This document shows, in pieces, positions 13,778-18,856 of a DNA stretch of 18,856 nt. The position numbers were made by a program, and so were the translations under genes. The stretch spans positions 1 to 18,856 of the forward strand of contig CAZPEM010000055.1 in NCBI GenBank assembly GCA_964585575.1, read 5' to 3'. The notes beneath the pieces are model-generated. The model made no database searches, was not told the DNA's origin, and saw only the letters and a list, made by a program, of their open reading frames with translations. Each line of letters begins with the position of its first letter. Positions within the stretch are counted from its first letter, which is position 1. The DNA comes from UBA4655 sp964585575. GTDB lineage: Bacteria > Planctomycetota > Planctomycetia > Pirellulales > UBA1268.

Positions 13778-14961
13778 CCAACACCCAACGCCAGCAGTTG
13801 ATCGCCAAGCTCCACAAGGTGCTCAAGCAGCACTATAAGCCGATCGTTCCCAACGTCGGTCGTCCGATCCTCGAGCAGGTTCTCTTCGCCTGCTGCCTCG
13901 AGGATGCCCACTACGCCACCGCCGAGAAGGTCTTCGCGAAGCTCGGCGAGGGCTTCTTCGACCTCAACGAGATCCGTGTCACGACGGTCGCGGAGCTGGC
14001 GGAAACGCTCGCCGAACTGCCCGATCCGGCCCGGGCCGGCCTGGCGCTGCGGAGGGTGCTGCAGGGCGTCTTCGAGTCGTCGTACAGCTTTTCACTCGAG
14101 CACGCCAAGAAGCATTCGCTCGCGCACGGTCTGAAGACGCTCGAGCAGCTGCACGGTGTCCCGCCGTTCGTGGTCTCTTTCGTCGCCTCGACCGCGCTCG
14201 GCGGCCACGCCGTGCCGCTCGACCGCGGGGCGCTCTCGGTGCTGTTGCTGGTGGGGGCGATCTCGAAGGAGGAATACGATTCCGGAAAGGTGCCGTGGAT
14301 CGAGAAGGCCATCGCGAAGAAGGTGGGCCCCGAATTCTCATCGCTCTTGCACCAGTTCGGGGCCGACGTCGTGGCGAACCTCCACGGGACGAACGTGCGG
14401 AAGATCCTTCTTGCGATCGATCCCGCGGCGAAGGACCGGCTGCCCAAGCGAGGCGAGCCGCTGCCCCCGCGGAATCCACCGCCGCCTCCGGCCGGTCGGG
14501 AGGGGAAGCGGGCGGCCGATGCGGCCGAGGAGCATCGGCCGGCAGGCCCACAGGCGGCCGCACGGCCTGCAGGCAAGACCCCGGTGCCGCCAACCGGCCC
14601 CAGCTCGCGGGCCGCAACCAAATCGGGCAAGCCCGGGCCAAAGCCGTTCGTCGTCAAGCCGAACGTGGGCAAGCCGCTTACGATCAAGCCCGAACTCGCA
14701 AGCCCCGCGGCGAAGTCGGAGCCGGCCAAACCGGCGATGAAGGCGAAGCAGCAGCAAGGAAAATCGCGGTCTTCCGAAGGGAAGGCCGGAGCGTCGTCGA
14801 AGCGGCCCGCCGCGAAGGGCGGGGCGACGCCGTCCGCCGCAAAGTCCGCCTCCGGCAAGTCTGGGCCCGCCTCCGGCAAGTCAGGCTCGGGAAAGGCGGT
14901 CGGCGGAAAATCCGGTGGGAAGGGGCACTCGCTGGAACTCGCGAAGAAGAAGCCGCGGTGA
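13774..14961 (+). CDS. Endonuclease III-fold (HhH-GPD-like) protein with H1-like basic tail
   Basis: I cannot name this 395-residue protein. Residues 25-165 follow the DNA glycosylase HhH-GPD layout. ILEQVLFACCLEDAHYATAEKVFAKL (32-57) aligns with the first endonuclease III helices. LHGVPPFVVSFVAS (126-139) takes the place of the LPGVGRKTANVVL hairpin, and HAVPLD (145-150) the place of IAVDTH. The catalytic aspartate is therefore kept as Asp150, but the hairpin lysine is absent, as are the four C-terminal cysteines of the iron-sulphur cluster. Strand cleavage is unlikely. From about residue 225 the chain is a Pro/Ala/Lys/Ser-rich basic tail resembling histone H1 tails, with a PPPPP run (235-239). 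It overlaps rbfA by 4 bp and ends 3 bp before yebC, so it belongs to the translation operon. A nucleic-acid-binding role is inferred. Confidence 0.9.
   Translation: MTNTQRQQLIAKLHKVLKQHYKPIVPNVGRPILEQVLFACCLEDAHYATAEKVFAKLGEGFFDLNEIRVTTVAELAETLAELPDPARAGLALRRVLQGVFESSYSFSLEHAKKHSLAHGLKTLEQLHGVPPFVVSFVASTALGGHAVPLDRGALSVLLLVGAISKEEYDSGKVPWIEKAIAKKVGPEFSSLLHQFGADVVANLHGTNVRKILLAIDPAAKDRLPKRGEPLPPRNPPPPPAGREGKRAADAAEEHRPAGPQAAARPAGKTPVPPTGPSSRAATKSGKPGPKPFVVKPNVGKPLTIKPELASPAAKSEPAKPAMKAKQQQGKSRSSEGKAGASSKRPAAKGGATPSAAKSASGKSGPASGKSGSGKAVGGKSGGKGHSLELAKKKPR
14847..14882. repeat. 21-bp-period repeat in the basic tail of the HhH-GPD-like gene
   Basis: CGCCTCCGGCAAGTC occurs at 14847-14861 and again, identical over 15 bp, at 14868-14882, a period of 21 bp or seven codons. 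It encodes repeated ASGKSG motifs (about residues 359-372) in the lysine-rich tail. Confidence 0.75.
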
Positions 14962-14964
14962 GCC

Positions 14965-15714
14965 ATGGCAGGTCATTCCCACTGGGCGAACATCGCCCGC
15001 AAGAAGTCGCTCATCGATGCCAAGCGGGGCAAGCTCTGGAGCAAGCTCGCCAAGGCGATCATCGTCGCGGCGAAGCACGGCGGGCCGGATCCCGACGCGA
15101 ACCTCCGCCTGCGGTACGCGATCGATGCCGCCAAGGCGGTGAGCATGCCGAAGGACAACATCCAGCGGGCGATCCGGACCGGCACGGGCGAGCTCAAGGG
15201 GGGTGACCTCGAGGAGTCGCTCTACGAGGGCTACGGCGCCGGTGGCGTGGCGGTCTTGTGCGAAATTCTCACCGACAACAAGAATCGCACCGCTCCCGAG
15301 ATTCGCAAGATCTTCGAGATGTGCGGCGGCAAGCTCGGCGGGACCGGGTGTGTGGCCTACCTCTTCGAGCGGAAGGGCGTCGTTCGCGTTTCCCAGGCGG
15401 CGGCCGCGGAGGACCGTCTCATGGAGATCGGGCTCGAGGCCGGCGCCGACGACGTGAAGCTCGTTGGCGACCGCTGGGAGCTGACGAGTGAGCCCGCCGC
15501 GATGGCGGCGGTAATCGAATCGCTCGGCCAAGCAGCCATCCCCGTCGAATCGAACGAGATTGTGCGGATCCCGACCAACTCCGTCGACGTCGCCGATGCC
15601 GAGACGGCCCGGAAGGTGCTCGATTTGATGGAGCGGCTCGACGACCACGACGACGTCCAGAGCGTCGCCGCCAACTTCAACATCCCCGACGAAGCGATGG
15701 CCCAGATCGGCTGA
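14965..15714 (+). CDS. yebC: YebC/TACO1 family protein
   Basis: The 249-residue protein has the whole YebC signature: MAGHSHWANIARKK at the start, DAKRGKLWSKL (18-28), GGPDPDANLRLRYAIDAAK (39-57), MPKDNIQRAI (61-70), TDNKNRTAPEIRKIF (103-117) and GGKLGGTGCVAYLFERKG (121-138). The family was long listed as putative transcriptional regulators. The mitochondrial homologue TACO1 and more recent bacterial work point to a role on the ribosome, relieving stalls at proline-rich sequences. The ATG lies 3 bp after the stop of the HhH-GPD-like gene, whose tail contains five consecutive prolines. The linkage to nusA-infB-rbfA supports a translation role here. The length is normal and the usual neighbour ruvC is absent. 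Confidence 0.95.
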   Translation: MAGHSHWANIARKKSLIDAKRGKLWSKLAKAIIVAAKHGGPDPDANLRLRYAIDAAKAVSMPKDNIQRAIRTGTGELKGGDLEESLYEGYGAGGVAVLCEILTDNKNRTAPEIRKIFEMCGGKLGGTGCVAYLFERKGVVRVSQAAAAEDRLMEIGLEAGADDVKLVGDRWELTSEPAAMAAVIESLGQAAIPVESNEIVRIPTNSVDVADAETARKVLDLMERLDDHDDVQSVAANFNIPDEAMAQIG

Positions 15715-15741
15715 GCAGGTTCGGGGACGCCCGCCCCCGGC

Positions 15742-15747
15742 TATATT
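15742..15747 (+). promoter_or_regulatory. Possible -10 box upstream of the Gfo/Idh/MocA gene
   Basis: TATATT stands alone in GC-rich sequence, 47 bp before the ATG of the oxidoreductase and 28 bp after the yebC stop. No good -35 is visible at 16-18 bp. It suggests that the last two genes form a separate transcription unit. A GC-rich stretch (CGGGGACGCCCGCCCCCG) just before it could fold, but it has no T-tract. Confidence 0.25.
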
Positions 15748-15793
15748 CCTCAGGTTGGTCCATGAATTCCCCCGCCCCAGGAGGACCCCGCGG

Positions 15794-17062
15794 ATGAAAG
15801 TGCGACCGCTCTCCCGCCGTCATTTCCTTGCCGCCGGCTCGGCCGCCGCCATCGCGCCGGTCGTCATCCCCGGCTCGGCCCTCGGCCTCGACGGCGCCGC
15901 GCCGCCGAGCGATCGGATCGTCGTGGGCGGCATCGGCATCGGCCGCCGCGGAGGCCACGTCCTGGGCTCCTTCCTCGAGCAGCCCGACGTCCGCTTCGCC
16001 GCGGTCTGCGACATCAAGGAGGCCCGCCGCACGGCCGTCAAGAAGATGGCCGACACGAAACATGGCGACGACCGCTGCACGATGCACCGCGACTTTCGCG
16101 AACTGCTCGACCTCCAGCACATCGACGCGGTGCTCATCGCCACCGGCCCCAACTGGCACGGCATGATGTCGGCATACGCCGCGCGGGCCGGCAAGGACAT
16201 CTACTGCGAGAAGCCCTGCACGAAGACCATCGCCCAGAGTCTCGCCCTCCGCGACATCATCCGTCGCACGGGTCGGGTCTTCCAGGCCGGCACGCAGCGG
16301 CGGAATCTGCCCCACTTCGCCTTCGCCTGTGAGCTCGCCCGCACCGGCCGGCTCGGGAAGATGCGGCGGTTGTACGCCCATCCGGCCGGCATGCAGGCGG
16401 CCATGAGCGGCTGGCTGCCTACGGAGCCCGCCCCCGATCCGAAGGAAGTCGACTGGGACCTCTACCTGGGGCCGGCGGCCTGGCGGCCGTTCAACCCGAG
16501 GCTGCTCGACGGCTTCAACTTCGAAAAAGGGGGCGGCCTCGTCGGTGGCGGTGTGCTCGAGTGGGGTTCGCACTGCGTGGACCTCTGCCAGTGGGCGGTG
16601 AACGACCGGCCGCCGCCGGTGGAATACGCACCGCCCCGTGACGACCAGATCGTGGCCCGCTACGACGACGGCGTTGAACTCGTGTTCCGCGAGCAGGGCT
16701 GGATCCCGCTCGGCTCCTGCCCGGTTCGCTTCGAGGGGGAGACGGGCTGGGTCGAGACCGGCGACAGTGGGAAGTTCGTGCTCTCGTCGCCCGATCTCCT
16801 CGCCGGCCGCACGGTCGCCAAGATCGGCGGCTATCCGGCCACGTTCCACGTCCGCGATTTCCTCGACTGCGTGAAGACGCGGGCCAAGCCGAAGGGCAAC
16901 GAGGAGGCGGCCTGCAACGCCCACATCGCCTGCCACGCAGCCAATGTGGCGATCGCGCTCGGGCGGCCGGTGCGGTACGACAACGCCACGAACCGCTTCG
17001 TCGGCGACGAGGAGGCGAACCGGCTCCTGTCCGAGGCCTCCCGTGAACCATGGAGGATGTGA
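15794..17062 (+). CDS. Tat-exported Gfo/Idh/MocA family oxidoreductase
   Basis: This is an NAD(P)-dependent oxidoreductase-fold protein, probably acting on a sugar or cyclitol outside the cytoplasmic membrane. The 422 residues begin with a twin-arginine signal (SRRHFL at 7-12, a hydrophobic stretch to about 26, then PGSALG). The mature part has the Rossmann loop VGGIGIGRRGG (44-54), DAVLIATGPNWHG (111-123), the family hallmark EKPCTKT (139-145), FQAGTQRRNLPHF (163-175), the substrate-domain motif DWDLYLGPA (220-228) and GGVLEWGSHCVDLCQWA (252-268) with the catalytic-type His260. The ending REPWRM is typical of planctomycete members of this large paralogous family. ATG 15794 is preceded by AGGAGG (15779-15784). 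The specific substrate cannot be read from the sequence. The next gene starts 1 bp after the stop, implying co-expression. Confidence 0.9.
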   Translation: MKVRPLSRRHFLAAGSAAAIAPVVIPGSALGLDGAAPPSDRIVVGGIGIGRRGGHVLGSFLEQPDVRFAAVCDIKEARRTAVKKMADTKHGDDRCTMHRDFRELLDLQHIDAVLIATGPNWHGMMSAYAARAGKDIYCEKPCTKTIAQSLALRDIIRRTGRVFQAGTQRRNLPHFAFACELARTGRLGKMRRLYAHPAGMQAAMSGWLPTEPAPDPKEVDWDLYLGPAAWRPFNPRLLDGFNFEKGGGLVGGGVLEWGSHCVDLCQWAVNDRPPPVEYAPPRDDQIVARYDDGVELVFREQGWIPLGSCPVRFEGETGWVETGDSGKFVLSSPDLLAGRTVAKIGGYPATFHVRDFLDCVKTRAKPKGNEEAACNAHIACHAANVAIALGRPVRYDNATNRFVGDEEANRLLSEASREPWRM

Positions 17063-17063
17063 G

Positions 17064-18830
17064 ATGCGAGCGTTCGCTTTCCTGCTGATGTCCGTGGCGT
17101 CGGGCCTGGGCTCCTTCGCCTCCGCCAAAGACGGGGGCAGCCCGAAGGAGAAGCAGCTGATCGCCGTGCTGCGGTCCGACGCATCCGAGGCCGACAAGGC
17201 GATGGCCTGCAAGCGGCTGGCGATCCACGGGTCGGCCGACGCCGTGCCCGACCTGGCGAAGCTGCTTGGCAACGAGCGACTGGCGTCGTGGGCCCGAATT
17301 CCGCTGGAGGCGATTCCCGACGCCGCCTGCGATCAGGCCCTGCGGGACGCGGCAGGCGGCCTCCAGGGAACGCTGCTCGTCGGCGTGATCAACTCGCTCG
17401 GCGTGCGACGCGACGCCCAGGCCGTGGGCATGCTTGCCAAACGGCTCGGCGACGGTGACGCCGCCGTGGCCTCGGCCGCGGCGATCGCCCTCGGACTCGT
17501 GGGCGACGACGCGGCGGTGGCGGCCCTGCGGCCGGCCCTGTCAGCCGGTTCGCCCGCGGTTCGAAACGCGGCCGCCGAGGCCTGCGTGGTGGCCGCCGAA
17601 CGGCTGCTCGCCGCCGGTCGCGGTGCCGATGCGGCAGCCCTCTGCGACGCCGTGCGGCGGGCCGACGTGCCGCCCCAGCGGATCGCCGAGGCGACACGTG
17701 CCGCGATCCTCGCCCGTGGGTCGGCCGGCGTGCCCCTGCTCGTGGAACAGCTCCGCTCGGCGGATCGGCGGCTCGTCGGCATCGGCCTCTCGGTGGCCCG
17801 CGAGCTCCGGGGACCCGAAGTCGATGCCGCGCTCGTGGCCGAGATCGGATCGGCGGCACCGGCACGGGCGGCGTTGGTCGTCACGGCCCTGGCCGACCGG
17901 GGTGGCCCGCTGGCCCGCAAGACGCTCGCGGGGATCGTCGGCCGCCGCGACGCGGCCCGTGCCACGCGGCTTGCCGCGGCCGAGTCACTCGGCCGGATGG
18001 GCGACCTCGAGAGCCTCCCACCGCTCCTGTCGGCTGCGGCCGCGGACGATGCCGACCTCGCCGCCGTGGCGAGGTCGGCGATCGCCGCCATGCAGGCTGC
18101 CGGAGTGAACGACGCCCTCGTCGGGCGGCTCGCCGCCGCCGATGCGGCAGCCCTGCCGATGCTCCTCGAACTGGTGGCCCGGCGGAGGATCGCCGCGGCC
18201 TTGCCGAACGTGATCGAGGCGATGAAGTCGCCCGAAAAAAGCGTCCGCACCGCCGCCCTCGCCGCGGCCGGCGAGACGGTGGACTTCGGCCGGCTGCATC
18301 TGATCGTCGAGCGGGCGATCGGCTCCGACGACGCCGGCGACTCCGCCGTGGCCCTCGCGGCCCTGCGAACCGCCTGCGTGCGGATGCCCGACCGCGACCG
18401 CTGCACGGCGGTACTCGAGCCGGTGATCGCCACCGGCCCGGTCGGTACGCGGATCGCCATGCTCGACATCGTGGGCGAGGTCGGCGGCCCGCGGGCGCTC
18501 GCCGCCGTGGCCGCCGCGGCTCGGAGCACGGATGAGCCGCTCCGGGACGCCGGCACGCGGCTGCTCGGCACGTGGATGACGGCCGACGCGGCGCCGGTGC
18601 TGCTCGAACTCACGAAGGAACTGCCCGAGGGCAAGTTCCGCGACCGGGCCCTCAAGGGCTACCTGCGAATCGCGCGGCAGCTCGCCGCGAACGAGGCCGA
18701 ACGGATCGCGATGTGCCGCACGGCGCTGGCGGCGGCCCGCGGTGACGGCGACCGCGCGATCGTCTTCGAGGCGATCAAGGGGATGCCCAACGCCGCCACG
18801 GTGCAGAAGGCCGTCGAGGCAACACCATAG
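17064..18830 (+). CDS. Secreted HEAT-repeat protein
   Basis: I cannot assign a function. The 588-residue protein starts with a Sec signal peptide (MRAFAFLLMSVASGLGSFASA, cleavage probably after ASA at 19-21). The remainder is an Ala-rich alpha solenoid of HEAT/Armadillo-type repeats of about 30-38 residues, with recurring AVPDLAKLL, AVGMLAKRLGD and AVAALRPALSAG helices followed by AVRNAAAEA-type second helices. No catalytic domain, cytochrome motif (CxxCH) or membrane anchor is visible. ATG 17064 follows GGAGG at 17052-17056, and the gene begins 1 bp after the Gfo/Idh/MocA stop, so the two are probably translated together and both exported. Solenoids of this kind mediate protein-protein contacts, and a scaffold role for the neighbouring oxidoreductase is inferred. 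The gene ends 26 bp before the window edge. Confidence 0.88.
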   Translation: MRAFAFLLMSVASGLGSFASAKDGGSPKEKQLIAVLRSDASEADKAMACKRLAIHGSADAVPDLAKLLGNERLASWARIPLEAIPDAACDQALRDAAGGLQGTLLVGVINSLGVRRDAQAVGMLAKRLGDGDAAVASAAAIALGLVGDDAAVAALRPALSAGSPAVRNAAAEACVVAAERLLAAGRGADAAALCDAVRRADVPPQRIAEATRAAILARGSAGVPLLVEQLRSADRRLVGIGLSVARELRGPEVDAALVAEIGSAAPARAALVVTALADRGGPLARKTLAGIVGRRDAARATRLAAAESLGRMGDLESLPPLLSAAAADDADLAAVARSAIAAMQAAGVNDALVGRLAAADAAALPMLLELVARRRIAAALPNVIEAMKSPEKSVRTAALAAAGETVDFGRLHLIVERAIGSDDAGDSAVALAALRTACVRMPDRDRCTAVLEPVIATGPVGTRIAMLDIVGEVGGPRALAAVAAAARSTDEPLRDAGTRLLGTWMTADAAPVLLELTKELPEGKFRDRALKGYLRIARQLAANEAERIAMCRTALAAARGDGDRAIVFEAIKGMPNAATVQKAVEATP

Positions 18831-18856
18831 ATTTCCTCACTGCCGTCGGGTCCCTC

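Noticed and set aside
15721..15741. GC-rich hairpin after yebC as an intrinsic terminator
   Set aside because: It can fold weakly but is not followed by a T-tract, so a terminator call is not supported.
15677..17272. Long minus-strand open frame (531 codons) opposite the Gfo/Idh/MocA gene
   Set aside because: Antisense shadow of a gene with Tat signal and all family motifs.

Overview
The window is a GC-rich stretch of chromosomal housekeeping genes from what looks like a planctomycete (Planctomycetota, perhaps Pirellulales). The evidence is indirect: a Tat-exported Gfo/Idh/MocA-type oxidoreductase followed by a secreted HEAT-repeat protein, a short secretin-like secreted protein, and very sparse strong promoters. 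All protein genes read on the + strand. The only minus-strand gene is a tRNA-Arg(ACG).

Layout. (1) 1-1429: the 3' end of an IS91-like transposase frame that runs into the tRNA-Arg gene, then ruvB. (2) 1430-1915: a 486-bp gap with a 15-bp tandem duplication, a ~130-bp element bounded by perfect 17-bp inverted repeats, and a promoter for the next operon. (3) 1916-5752: rpmF, fabD, fabG, acpP, fabF, the classical ribosomal protein L32/type II fatty acid synthesis cluster but without the plsX and fabH genes that often sit between rpmF and fabD. (4) 5753-8536: a second, diverged copy of the inverted-repeat element, a secreted secretin-like protein, and a second ketoacyl-ACP synthase homologue that has lost the catalytic cysteine (Glu instead), one catalytic histidine (Asn instead) and the Gly-rich gate loop. 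(5) 8537-14961: a consensus-like promoter and ~390-nt leader, then nusA, infB and rbfA, followed by an unnamed protein with an endonuclease III-like (HhH-GPD) fold lacking the catalytic lysine and carrying a long histone H1-like basic tail. (6) 14965-15714: yebC, 3 bp downstream of it. (7) 15794-18830: the Gfo/Idh/MocA protein and the HEAT-repeat protein, 1 bp apart.

How they work together. FabD loads malonate on AcpP, FabF condenses and FabG reduces. The degenerate ketosynthase may be a partner or malonyl-ACP decarboxylase for the same pathway, which would be notable because no fabH is present here. NusA, IF2, RbfA and YebC form a transcription/translation cluster with tight overlaps (GTGA and ATGA), which implies translational coupling.

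Two features stand out beyond the genes. One is the pseudo-ketosynthase. The other is a recurring pattern of short (15-21 bp) near-perfect tandem duplications, found in at least nine places and mostly at gene junctions. Family names come from motifs read by eye. No database search was possible.
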